Part shown: piece by piece, positions 25,011-33,060 of the stretch
Numbering within the stretch: the stretch's first letter is position 1
How the letters are laid out: each line of letters opens with the position of its first letter
Source: Celeribacter neptunius
GTDB lineage: Bacteria; Pseudomonadota; Alphaproteobacteria; Rhodobacterales; Rhodobacteraceae
Direction: 5' to 3'
Assembly: GCF_900113955.1 (NCBI RefSeq)
Contig: NZ_FORH01000002.1
Span: 248,001 to 312,000 of the forward strand
Length of the DNA: 64,000 nucleotides
The notes under the pieces: model-generated
Told to the model about the DNA's origin: nothing
Database searches by the model: none
Seen by the model: only the letters and a program-made list of their open reading frames with translations
Program-made: the position numbers and the translations under genes

Positions 25011-25030
25011 TCAACCATTAAAACGGTTGA
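25011..25030. promoter_or_regulatory. Inverted repeat TCAACC-N8-GGTTGA
   Basis: Perfect six-base arms lie at 25011-25016 and 25025-25030, with further CTCAACC at 24985 and GGTTG near 25075. It is the second dyad of the same type in this control region. The distance between the two dyads is about 180 bases, which would allow looping or cooperative binding. Confidence 0.55.
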
Positions 25031-25256
25031 GACTTATTGACGACCAAAAGTCGGGCGATATGGTTCAGTTGAATTGGTTGATTGGTTCGCACATGACTGC
25101 GCGAACCGGAACAAGGCCAAGAAACGCCCACGCACACTCTCAGACTGTAGTCCATTAGGAAAGGTCCCCGAGCGACATGACCATCCGCGCGCCAAAGCAG
25201 AGCATCGAGCATGCGAACGAGACCCGGCACATGGCCAGGCCTCTTCGCGCAACGGC

Positions 25257-25724
25257 TCAGCGTCGCGTGCATTCCGTCTGCGCCGCCTCGTCCAGAACCG
25301 CACCTGCCGGTTCTGCAGCGCAAGACAAGATCATGTCATTCTCTGCTTCACCGGCCCGCCGTTTGAGCGGCATTTCGAATCGGGTTTCCCAACTCCGCCC
25401 TGCCACGCCGCACCACAGACGCTCAACCGGCATCTGGTCTCCGATAGGGTTGAGCAAGAAAACTGCGCCGTCTTCCGGGTTCGACCAAAGCGTCGCGGAC
25501 AAGGTCACACCATGGGCCGCCTGCCCCAATTCCAAAGAATACCAATGCGCCAGCTTCACGTTACAGCTGAGCGGCAATTCTCCCGTGTTTTCAATGCTGA
25601 ACGCGACAGATTCCAAACCTTCCGTTCCCCGGTCCGGCGTCGGCCCGTGGCCCTGTGCAACGGCGGGAGCCGTGCCGATGGCAACGAAAAGAGCGGCGGT
25701 GAAAATGCGGATGAGTTCAGTCAC
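25257..25724 (-). CDS. Hypothetical periplasmic protein with four cysteines (155 aa)
   Basis: I do not recognise the family. A GTG start at 25724, with AGAGG upstream, gives a clean signal peptide (FTAALFVAIGTAPAVAQG). An upstream frame to 25814 is possible but lacks a ribosome-binding site. The mature protein has cysteines in LSCNVKL, RLWCGVAG, ILSCAAE and TECTRR, which could form two disulfides. The middle (KLAHWYSLELG, then TLWSNPEDGAVFLLNP) looks like a beta-rich domain. It stands alone on the minus strand, divergent from the BMP transporter (about 105 bases apart) and upstream of the catabolic operon, so a role in sensing or binding the substrate is possible but unproven. Confidence 0.6.
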   Translation of the reverse strand: MTELIRIFTAALFVAIGTAPAVAQGHGPTPDRGTEGLESVAFSIENTGELPLSCNVKLAHWYSLELGQAAHGVTLSATLWSNPEDGAVFLLNPIGDQMPVERLWCGVAGRSWETRFEMPLKRRAGEAENDMILSCAAEPAGAVLDEAAQTECTRR

Positions 25725-25829
25725 GGGAAAAGCCTCTTGTGGGGGAAAGAAATTCGATGCGCGGCTGCGCAACGATGGAACCGGAAACGGAGAACTAAAA
25801 AAAAGATTTGTCAACAGATGGAGTAAATC

Positions 25830-26864
25830 ATGACAAACAGGACCACCAAAAGCGCGGTACGGCTGATCTCAGCCCTTGCGCTCGCCGCAGGCCTTGGCAC
25901 CTCCGCCCTGGCCGAAGAGATCACCAGCATGGCGATTCTGACGCCTGAAACCGGGACGGATTTCGGCTGGAACCAACAGGGCATCGACGGCGCGAAAGCC
26001 GCCGGTGACGCGCTTGGTGTCGACGTGATCGTGGCCGAAAACCTCGGTTATGGCGACGTCCGCCCGACTCTGCGTGAGCTGGCCGAAGAAGAACCCGGTC
26101 TGATCATTGCACACGCCAGTGGCTATAACACAGCGGCTCCGGAAATCGGTGCGGAAACCGGCGTGAAAGTGGCCATCGTTGACAGCCCGAGCGCTTTGAC
26201 CGAAGGCGCCGTGGTCGATTATACTGCCTCCGGCCATGAAGGCTCATATCTCGCTGGCGTTCTGGCCGCGAAAATGACCCGCTCCGGCACGGTCGGGATC
26301 GTCACCTCCGGTGAGCCGCCGTCATGGAACTCCCAGTCCGCAGCCTTCGCCGAAGGCGTCAAAGCCACCAATCCTGAACTCGTCATTCGTTATGCGGTGA
26401 TCGGACCGGCTGCTTACTCTGACGCTGCGGGCGGCAAACGCGTCACTGAATCCCTGATCGCTGCTGGCGCCGATATCATCTTCGGTCAAGGCAACGGTTC
26501 GTCCTTCGGCATGCTACAGGCGGTTGAAACGACTCCGGCTGCAGATGGCGGCAAAGTCATGTTCATCGACGTGATCGGCGACAAGACCCCGATCGACAAA
26601 GGCTACCTTCTGTCGTCCGTGCTCTGGAACCTGATCCCGGTCTACGAGGCCATGATCGAAGATATCCGCGCCGACAAATTCGGCACCCGGAACTACGGCA
26701 TCAATCTCGCAGACGGTTCTGTTGCCCTGCTCAAAAGCCCGCAGATCCCCGACGATATTTGGGCCGAGGTGATGACGGTCAAGGATCAAATCGTGTCCGG
26801 CGAACTGACCATCGAACCGAAATTCGATGCTGAATCCGTCCATGCGCTTGTGACCGGTGAGTGA
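25830..26864 (+). CDS. BMP-family ABC transporter substrate-binding protein (344 aa)
   Basis: This is a periplasmic binding protein of the basic membrane protein (BMP) family, whose known members bind nucleosides, and in some bacteria other small heterocycles. The signal peptide ends at SALA|EE; there is no lipobox. Family segments visible are TDFGWNQQGIDGAKAAGDAL, VDYTASGHEGSYLAGVLAAKM, and GTVGIVTSG. A GGAG precedes the ATG. It is the first of four transporter genes. A UUCG hairpin separates it from the ATPase gene. The location next to pyridine-modifying enzymes suggests that the ligand is a pyridine compound such as a B6 vitamer rather than a nucleoside. Confidence 0.88.
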   Translation: MTNRTTKSAVRLISALALAAGLGTSALAEEITSMAILTPETGTDFGWNQQGIDGAKAAGDALGVDVIVAENLGYGDVRPTLRELAEEEPGLIIAHASGYNTAAPEIGAETGVKVAIVDSPSALTEGAVVDYTASGHEGSYLAGVLAAKMTRSGTVGIVTSGEPPSWNSQSAAFAEGVKATNPELVIRYAVIGPAAYSDAAGGKRVTESLIAAGADIIFGQGNGSSFGMLQAVETTPAADGGKVMFIDVIGDKTPIDKGYLLSSVLWNLIPVYEAMIEDIRADKFGTRNYGINLADGSVALLKSPQIPDDIWAEVMTVKDQIVSGELTIEPKFDAESVHALVTGE

Positions 26865-26881
26865 TCTCGCCTGATAAAATT

Positions 26882-26906
26882 CGGACGGGCCTTCGGGCCC
26901 GTTCCG
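26882..26906 (+). promoter_or_regulatory. Intercistronic UUCG hairpin between binding protein and ATPase genes
   Basis: ACGGGCC and GGCCCGT form a perfect seven-base stem closed by a TTCG tetraloop, with CGG/TCCG extending it past a bulge. There is no T run, so it is probably an mRNA-stabilising or partial attenuation structure. Such structures keep binding-protein levels above those of the membrane components in ABC operons. Confidence 0.65.
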
Positions 26907-26928
26907 CCTATTTCCCCCGGAGACGACC

Positions 26929-28512
26929 ATGTTAGACGCACACCCTTCCTCGCCCTCGACGACACCGAGCACGGAGGCGCCCCCGATCGTCACCTTTGAA
27001 GGTGTGACCAAGCGCTATCCCGGGATTATCGCAAACGACAGCATCGACATGGAGTTCCGCGCCGGTGAAGTGCATGTTCTGCTCGGAGAGAACGGCGCCG
27101 GGAAATCCACCTTGGTCTCCATGCTGTCCGGCCTTCAACAACCCGACGACGGGCGCATTCTGATCGACGGGGTGGAAAAGCCAATCTCCTCTCCTGCAGA
27201 GGCCCTCGATATTGGCATCAGCACGGTGTTCCAGCATTCGATGCTTGTCCCCAGCCTGACCTTGGTTGAGAACGCGACGCTCGGTCGAAAATGGTGGCAA
27301 CGCCCGGATCGCTCCGGCACGGCCAAGGCAATGCAGGACGCCGCAAAACGGATCGGCGTCACACTCGACCCGATGGCTGTGACCGGCGATCTGTCGCTTG
27401 GGGAACGCCAACAGGCAGAAATCACCCGCGCCCTGATGCGCGGTGCGCGTTTTCTGATCCTTGATGAAGCAACCGCCATGCTCACGCCCAACGATGCCGC
27501 GCGTCTTGGAGAGTTGATGCGACGTCTGGCAGCAGAGGGGATGGCCGTCGTTTTCATCACCCACAAACTCAACGAAGCTGTCGCCTATGGGGACCGCATT
27601 TCGGTTCTGCGCCTCGGCAAGAAAGTCGGCGGGCTCAGCCCGGAAGACCTCAAGAGCCTTGATGCCCAGGAAGCAACCAATCAGGTCGTGCGCCTGATGT
27701 TCGGCACGCGGGACACCACTGCGAGCGCGGATCAGAAACCGGACATGTCGACAGTTGATCGCGGTGCAAAACCCTCGCTTGAAGTGTTGGCGCTTTACGC
27801 GGACGCCGCGCGCGTGCCGCTCTCCAACCTCGAATTCAAAGTCTGGCCGGGGGAAATCCTCGGGATCGCCGGGATTGATGGCAACGGACAAAAGCAGCTC
27901 GCTGCCGCGCTAGCGGGGCAGGCTCCGATCAGCGATGGCCGGATAGTCCTGGACGGCGCTTATATTGATCGCCTCTCCATCGGACAGCGCCGCGCAAAAG
28001 GGCTACGTTACGTGACCGACGACCGGCTTGGCGAGGGCACCGTGGGCGGTTTCCCGATGTCGATCAATCTGTTGCTCAAGGAAATCGGCCGAATGCCTTA
28101 TTGGCGCGGCGGGCTTGAGCAGCCGGAGGCCATCCGAGAGAACGCCCGGCAAAAGGTGAAAGATTTCGACATTCGCACCCCATCCATCGACACCCCGGTC
28201 GGCAAATTGTCCGGTGGCAACATCCAGAAGGTTCTTCTGGCCCGGGAATTGTCGGGCAGCGCGCGCGTCGTGATTTTTGAGAAACCGACATACGGGCTTG
28301 ATCTCGCAAATATTTCCGCGACCCAAATGCGGATCAGAGAAACCGCACAGAACGGTGCTGCGGTCATCCTGATTTCAACAGAACTCGACGAGCTCCTCTC
28401 CCTCAGCCATCGCATCGCGGTGATGGATCAGGGGGGGATCGCAGGCATTGTCGAGAACACAGAAGATGCGCGCCACAAGATTGGCGAACTGATGAGCGGA
28501 GTGGAAAAATGA
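26929..28512 (+). CDS. BMP-type ABC transporter, double ATP-binding protein (527 aa)
   Basis: Two ABC domains lie in tandem, as in RbsA/nucleoside importers. The first has Walker A GENGAGKST, signature LSLGERQQ and Walker B FLILDEATAM. The second has a degenerate Walker A (GIDGNGQKQ), signature LSGGNIQK and a Walker B region VVIFEKPTYGLD, where lysine replaces the usual proline-side context. A weaker second site is normal in this family. The start ATG at 26929 follows CGGAGACG. The stop overlaps the next gene (ATGA at 28509-28512). Confidence 0.9.
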   Translation: MLDAHPSSPSTTPSTEAPPIVTFEGVTKRYPGIIANDSIDMEFRAGEVHVLLGENGAGKSTLVSMLSGLQQPDDGRILIDGVEKPISSPAEALDIGISTVFQHSMLVPSLTLVENATLGRKWWQRPDRSGTAKAMQDAAKRIGVTLDPMAVTGDLSLGERQQAEITRALMRGARFLILDEATAMLTPNDAARLGELMRRLAAEGMAVVFITHKLNEAVAYGDRISVLRLGKKVGGLSPEDLKSLDAQEATNQVVRLMFGTRDTTASADQKPDMSTVDRGAKPSLEVLALYADAARVPLSNLEFKVWPGEILGIAGIDGNGQKQLAAALAGQAPISDGRIVLDGAYIDRLSIGQRRAKGLRYVTDDRLGEGTVGGFPMSINLLLKEIGRMPYWRGGLEQPEAIRENARQKVKDFDIRTPSIDTPVGKLSGGNIQKVLLARELSGSARVVIFEKPTYGLDLANISATQMRIRETAQNGAAVILISTELDELLSLSHRIAVMDQGGIAGIVENTEDARHKIGELMSGVEK

Positions 28513-29591
28513 GCGCGGACACGATGACAGACACCGCCCAAACCGGCAATTTGCAGAGAAAACTCCACGCCATTTCAAACACATTGTTGATGAGTCTCGG
28601 CCCTGTGGCCGCGGCCTTCGTACTCTCCGGCGTCATTCTACTCATCCTTGATGTAAATCCGTTCTCCTACTACGGATATGTCTTCGGGCGCGGGCTACTC
28701 TCCCCAACCGGGGTGCAAGCCACCCTGACCCGGATGGGCCCCTTGTTGCTGATTGCGGCCTCGTTGATCGTGGCCTTCCGCGCCGGGATCTGGAACCTTG
28801 GCGGCGACGCACAATTTCTCGTCGGCGCCGTGTTTTGCGCGGCATTCACCCCGCTGATGGCCCCGCATGTGCCCGTTTGGATCGGGCTTCTCGCGGGTGC
28901 AGCGATTTCGGCCATTTTCGGCGCGCTATGGACATTGGTTCCGGCCTTTCTGCGCGCCTATCAGGGGCTGAACGAGATCATCACCACCTTGATGATGAAC
29001 TTTCTGGGCATTTCTCTCGCCTCGGTTCTGGTCAAACTGGTCTTCCTCGACCCGAACACCACTGTCCCGCAGACACGTACGCTTGCCGTCGAGGATCGCC
29101 TGCCGACCCTGTTCGGCACCACGATTTCCAGCGGGCTTATCATCGGCCTCGTCGCCATTCTCGCCGTGCATTTCATGATGACCAAGACCGCTTTCGGCCT
29201 GCGACTTCGCGTCGTCGGAGGCAATGCCAGCGCCGCCGTCCATGCAGGCCTTGCCGTGCCGCTTCTGACCGTAGCGGTGTTCGCCATTTCCGGCGCTCTC
29301 GCCGGACTTTCCGGCGGCGTTGCGATCCTTGGTCAATATGGCAACGTGCGTGCCGACTGGAACCCGGGCTACTCACTGGCCGTTGTCCCGCTTGTGTTCC
29401 TCGCCCGTTTCAACGGCTTTGCCGCGATCGGCTTTGTCGGCCTGTTTTCCATCATGTCAATCGGGGCTGAAAGCGCGGCACGCCGAACCGGCGTCCCCAA
29501 CTACTTTACCCTCGTCACCATCGGCATCCTGCTCGTGATGCTGGCCATTTCCGAATACTACGGCGCCAAGCGCCAGAAAGCTGGGGCGTAA
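28509..29591 (+). CDS. BMP-type ABC transporter permease 1 (360 aa)
   Basis: This is a membrane protein of the branched-chain/ribose/nucleoside permease family with about nine spans. A family segment is the loop LNEIITTLMMNFLG near residue 155. Others are FGLRLRVVGGNASAAVHAGL and ALAGLSGGVAILGQYG. It overlaps the ATPase gene by 4 bases and ends one base before the second permease, so the two form the transmembrane heterodimer. Confidence 0.9.
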   Translation: MSADTMTDTAQTGNLQRKLHAISNTLLMSLGPVAAAFVLSGVILLILDVNPFSYYGYVFGRGLLSPTGVQATLTRMGPLLLIAASLIVAFRAGIWNLGGDAQFLVGAVFCAAFTPLMAPHVPVWIGLLAGAAISAIFGALWTLVPAFLRAYQGLNEIITTLMMNFLGISLASVLVKLVFLDPNTTVPQTRTLAVEDRLPTLFGTTISSGLIIGLVAILAVHFMMTKTAFGLRLRVVGGNASAAVHAGLAVPLLTVAVFAISGALAGLSGGVAILGQYGNVRADWNPGYSLAVVPLVFLARFNGFAAIGFVGLFSIMSIGAESAARRTGVPNYFTLVTIGILLVMLAISEYYGAKRQKAGA

Positions 29592-29592
29592 G

Positions 29593-30525
29593 ATGACCCT
29601 TTTCACCGATACATTCCTCATTGCCCTGATTGCGGGCATGGCGGCCTCTGGCGTGCCTCTTCTCTTGGCTGGGCTCGGCGAACAACTTTCGGAGAAAGCT
29701 GGCGTTCTGAACGTCGGTATTGAAGGCATGATGCTCGGCGGCGCTTACCTTGGCTTTTACATTGCCTGGGCGACAGAAAGCGTCGGTCTCGGTTTTGTCG
29801 GCGGGGTTGCAGGCGGCATTCTGGTTGCCGCTTTGATGGCCCTGTTCTGTGTCCGCATGGGCCTGAACCAGATCGTCATCGGGATCGCCCTCACCTTGGG
29901 AGCCGAGGGGGCGACAGCACTGCTGCACCATGTGCAGTTCAGCCGCCTCTACCCCCGCCTCCCCGATGTTGCCACCTGGCGCATCCCGGTGCTCGCAGAT
30001 ATCCCGATTGTGGGCCCTGCCCTGTTCGACCGGGAACCCGTCGTGTACCTCGCCGTCGCCCTCGTCCCGTTTCTCGTCTACGTTTATCGTCGGACGCATC
30101 TCGGACTGGCCCTGCAGGCTGCCGGTGACAAACCTGCCGCACTCGACTCTGCCGGGCAGAACGTTCTCATCATCCGAAGCTTTGCCGTTCTGGGCTGTGG
30201 CGCGCTTGTCGGGCTTGGCGGCGCGTTCATGTCCATCGTCGGCGCAGGCGTGTTCGTCCCGTTCATGTCCCACGGCAATGGCTTTATTGGGATCGTTCTG
30301 GCGATGTTGGCGCGTGGCCGCCCGCTTTGGGTGCTGCTCGGCGCAGCCCTGTTCGGAGCCTGCCTCTCTGCCGCCACGGCCCTTCAGGTTGCCGGCGTCG
30401 ACATTCCCACGGATGTTGTCCAAATGTTGCCCTTCCTCGCTGTCATGGCCGTGCTTCTCATTGCGGGCCGCAACGCCAAACTCCCTGCGGCGCTCGGTGC
30501 AGCGTATGTCCGGGGGGAAAGGTAA
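29593..30525 (+). CDS. BMP-type ABC transporter permease 2 (310 aa)
   Basis: This is the second permease of the same family. Segments include GEQLSEKAGVLNVGIEGMML near the N-terminus, GLNQIVIGIALTLGAEG, and RTHLGLALQAAGDKPAALDSAG in the cytoplasmic loop. Length is normal. It is the last gene of the transporter operon, and sequences derived from an IS6-type element begin about 70 bases downstream, where the island appears to end. Confidence 0.9.
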   Translation: MTLFTDTFLIALIAGMAASGVPLLLAGLGEQLSEKAGVLNVGIEGMMLGGAYLGFYIAWATESVGLGFVGGVAGGILVAALMALFCVRMGLNQIVIGIALTLGAEGATALLHHVQFSRLYPRLPDVATWRIPVLADIPIVGPALFDREPVVYLAVALVPFLVYVYRRTHLGLALQAAGDKPAALDSAGQNVLIIRSFAVLGCGALVGLGGAFMSIVGAGVFVPFMSHGNGFIGIVLAMLARGRPLWVLLGAALFGACLSAATALQVAGVDIPTDVVQMLPFLAVMAVLLIAGRNAKLPAALGAAYVRGER

Positions 30526-30592
30526 TCTTCCGAGTCCATTTCTCCCGCACGGCGATGGAGCAAAGTGCAACACAAAAAGGACCGCAGAGAAC

Positions 30593-30720
30593 GGTGCTGT
30601 CAGACGGGGTCGAATGCGTCTGACAGCACCTGCAGACCCAATCCTCTCAAAGAACGCATTGGCGTGAAATTGCTTGTGCCAGACGCATTCGAACCCGGTC
30701 TCTGTTTGCGGGAAACGACT
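30593..30720. mobile_element. IS6-type end fragments, including a 38-bp palindrome
   Basis: GGTGCTGTCAGACG (30593-30606) and CGTCTGACAGCACC (30617-30630) form a perfect 14-base inverted repeat around ten bases. Read on the minus strand, CTGTCAGACG-x-ATTCGACCCCGTCT matches 24 of 25 bases of the left end of the reduced IS6 element at 13247-13271. About 45 bases on, another similar end-like sequence appears (CAGACGCATTCGAACCC with GGTCTC). No complete transposase remains between 30526 and 30817 and no other gene is visible there. Confidence 0.65.
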
Positions 30721-30817
30721 GTCCTCAGGCCGCGCCGGGCTGGCGCCGCTGGGCAGCGCGACGGCACCTATAAATTACGAACCAATTGCCCTCGAACACC
30801 TGACGTCATTGCTGTTC

Positions 30818-31933
30818 CTATTGCCACTCGGGTTTCCACTTCGAGGGATGGAACGTGTTGGCGGGAACTGCGGTTCGGTAATTGATGTCACTTACAAACA
30901 GCCCGCCTCTTCGGAATGCTTCTGTATAGAGATCGAACTGAAGCTGAAGGTCGGCGATAAGCTGCGGCGGCATTTTCGTCAGCCCGGCCCTTTTCAGCGC
31001 CTCGATATGGGCGTCCCATATCTGCTGGGGTGAGAAATGCTGCACCAGCTCGTAGGGGATAAGTTCACGCAGGGCCTGGGTCTTTATGCTGTGGATATAC
31101 GGCGTTTTCTGTCCGCGGCCCTCCAGCAACCTGGCGGCATGGGGGCTCTTGGCCACCACCATGGTTGGCCCCTGCGAGGTGATGTCGACAATGTAGTTGC
31201 CGCGCGGGTCGTTCCGGATGACATGCTGTTCGAACACGTGGTCCCCCTCGGCGAATGTGCCCAGGGTGCCCCTGCGCACGCTGTTATAACTGTCCTTGAG
31301 TTCCAGCCATTCCGCGTAGGGTATGGGCCCGCGGCGGACGAGTCGGCCAAACTCGATGGCTTCACGCGAGGTGATATCAATCAGCACGCCTTTCGGCCGC
31401 AGAGCCTTTAGCTGAACGATATAATCGTCACCCAGCAGCTGCTTGAGGCGGGATTTTCCCTTTGCGCTGCCAGTAGACAAAGCCCAGCTATAGGCATCCT
31501 TGACCTTTGGCGGTTTGCCCTGAGTGAACGCGGTCTTGCGGGTCTGGGCCGCGTATTTGTTGTATTGGCGGCGCATGATGGCATCGGAAAAGTTTGTCAG
31601 CCCCGGCTCGAACACAGCGGGAATTCCGAACAGGTGAATTTCGGTCTGAATGCGTTTTTCCAGACCCTTCAACCGCGCCCGTTCCGTGATTTCGACAATC
31701 TGTTTCAGAAAATCACGCCCATAGGTGTTCGGCAGAAGCAGGGATTTCTGCGCGAGTTCCAGCAAATCGTCGGCCTCGCGGGCGCTCAGGCCGGCCACGG
31801 CATCGATCATCTCGTCCGAGATGTGATCGCTCAGCGCACCGATGGCTTTCGGGTCAAAGGCATCGCCTGCCTTCATCCCGACCCGCGCCGCCGCCGACAG
31901 GGTGGCAAGGGTGACTTTTCCTCTGGGTGCCAT
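30818..31933 (-). CDS. Unrecognised protein, third gene of toxin-like operon (371 aa)
   Basis: I do not recognise the family. There is no signal peptide or membrane span. The N-terminal third is helical (DEMIDAVAGLSAREADDLLE). The middle has basic and glycine-rich stretches (KGKSRLKQLLGDDYIVQLKA). The last third contains GNYIVDITSQGPTMVVAKSP and HVIRNDPRG and ends in FHPSKWKPEWQ. It begins 14 bases after the preceding gene, which ends with a pretoxin-like domain, so it may be the toxic C-terminal part of a polymorphic toxin that is split into two reading frames. I cannot name a nuclease or other toxin fold. No obvious immunity gene is seen downstream before the IS debris. Confidence 0.7.
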   Translation of the reverse strand: MAPRGKVTLATLSAAARVGMKAGDAFDPKAIGALSDHISDEMIDAVAGLSAREADDLLELAQKSLLLPNTYGRDFLKQIVEITERARLKGLEKRIQTEIHLFGIPAVFEPGLTNFSDAIMRRQYNKYAAQTRKTAFTQGKPPKVKDAYSWALSTGSAKGKSRLKQLLGDDYIVQLKALRPKGVLIDITSREAIEFGRLVRRGPIPYAEWLELKDSYNSVRRGTLGTFAEGDHVFEQHVIRNDPRGNYIVDITSQGPTMVVAKSPHAARLLEGRGQKTPYIHSIKTQALRELIPYELVQHFSPQQIWDAHIEALKRAGLTKMPPQLIADLQLQFDLYTEAFRRGGLFVSDINYRTAVPANTFHPSKWKPEWQ

Positions 31934-31947
31934 GGTTTACGACCCGA

Positions 31948-33048
31948 TCACTTCAATTTCAGTGCGCCGGGCAGCAGCACGCCCGCGCCCAACACCAACA
32001 TGTCTGTGCCTTCCACCTTGCGGCCAAAGAAATCTTTTCCATAGGCCGCGCCATAGGCAAGCTGGCCCAGATCATAGATCGTGCCCGCGACGGGAAGCGA
32101 CCCAAGCACGGTATCGGCCAGCGTGATGAACAGCTCCTTCAGGGCCTTTTCCCATTGCAGGTCATCATCCAGGGTCGAGGAATACGTGCTGTTTTCTTCG
32201 AACGCTGCAGCTAAGTCATCCGTAAGATCATCCAGAGCGGGGCCAAGTTCCGGCACCTTCCCGATGGGAAACCTGACCGACTTTACATTGCTCAGCTTCT
32301 TGTCCGGGACAGTTCTGTAGGATCGCTGCACGTATACATTGGACGAATGGATAACCGGCAGTCCGAACGGAGGTTCCTGCAGGTATTCGATGATTTCCTC
32401 GAACCAGTAGGCGGCGGGTTTCAGGGGATCCTTGATCCTGATCCTGATCTGGAATTCCCCAAGCACCTGGTGAAACATGATGCCGTTCATTTCCGGCACC
32501 ACGTGCAGGATCAGTTCGCGCCGGTTCCGGCGGTGATCATAGTTGCGCGAAGGTCCAAGGACATAGGGCGGCGGCAGGATGTCAGCAGGGCGAATGCGCG
32601 CCGTGTCATCCTGCACGACAAAGCCCGTTTGCGGGCGATAGATCTGGATGATCGGATGCCCCGGCCCAACCAGGATATCTCCCTGGTCCTCGTAGTTTTC
32701 CAGGCCATAGGTGCCGTGTGGAAATTTCAGATCAATCGGATAGTAGGAATCGGTCTTGAGGTGAAACCGGGACGAGTCTCTGATGCGTTTGAACCCGTAG
32801 TTGTCGCTGGTCTTGGCCGTTATCCGAACCGACCGCCCCGCCACGATCCGCAGGATCGGCCATTCGCGTTGCCCGCCCGGCTTGACCAGTTCCCAGTAGA
32901 ACGGGCGCAAACCGGTCTTGCGCCATGGCGTGCCTTTCAGCTGCAGTTCAAGGTGATATTCGCCAGTGTCGATCCACAGCACCGCCGTCCCCTTGCTTGG
33001 GTCGGTCTGGTGAACGATTTCGTTGACGATTGGAGGTGCATTTCCCAT
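31948..33048 (-). CDS. Unrecognised protein with C-terminal pretoxin-like domain (366 aa)
   Basis: The first 260 residues are beta-rich, with many aromatic and proline residues (EYHLELQLKGTPWRKTGLRP), and are not recognised. The last 55 residues have SLPVAGTIYDLGQLAYGAAY followed by GKDFFGRKVEG and a hydrophobic LPGALK end. This resembles the pretoxin (PT-TG type) segment found just before the toxin domain in many polymorphic toxins (P..G..YD..Q...GKD..G..L). Here the protein stops where the toxin domain would normally follow, and a new gene starts 14 bases on. The likely reading is a delivery or linker subunit of a toxin complex. It is preceded by the large 951-aa gene with a 12-bp gap. Confidence 0.7.
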   Translation of the reverse strand: MGNAPPIVNEIVHQTDPSKGTAVLWIDTGEYHLELQLKGTPWRKTGLRPFYWELVKPGGQREWPILRIVAGRSVRITAKTSDNYGFKRIRDSSRFHLKTDSYYPIDLKFPHGTYGLENYEDQGDILVGPGHPIIQIYRPQTGFVVQDDTARIRPADILPPPYVLGPSRNYDHRRNRRELILHVVPEMNGIMFHQVLGEFQIRIRIKDPLKPAAYWFEEIIEYLQEPPFGLPVIHSSNVYVQRSYRTVPDKKLSNVKSVRFPIGKVPELGPALDDLTDDLAAAFEENSTYSSTLDDDLQWEKALKELFITLADTVLGSLPVAGTIYDLGQLAYGAAYGKDFFGRKVEGTDMLVLGAGVLLPGALKLK

Positions 33049-33060
33049 GTCCGGCGGATC

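Larger units (their letters stand above)
24715..25256. promoter_or_regulatory. Control region of the monooxygenase operon, 542 bp without a gene
   Basis: I see no credible gene. CAACC/GGTTG dyads occur at 24828-24847 and 25011-25030, and more GGTTG/GGTTC words between 25060 and 25090. An AT-rich stretch (24830-25020) probably contains the promoter. A hairpin at 24904-24933 (GGGCATTTT...AAAATCGCCC followed by seven Ts) looks like an intrinsic terminator on the plus strand, although no plus-strand gene precedes it; it may be incidental. Confidence 0.5.

Noticed and set aside
25018-25323. Short minus-strand frame of 101 codons in the control region of the catabolic operon
   Set aside because: No ribosome-binding site, no domain, and it overlaps operator-like repeats and the end of the four-cysteine periplasmic protein gene.
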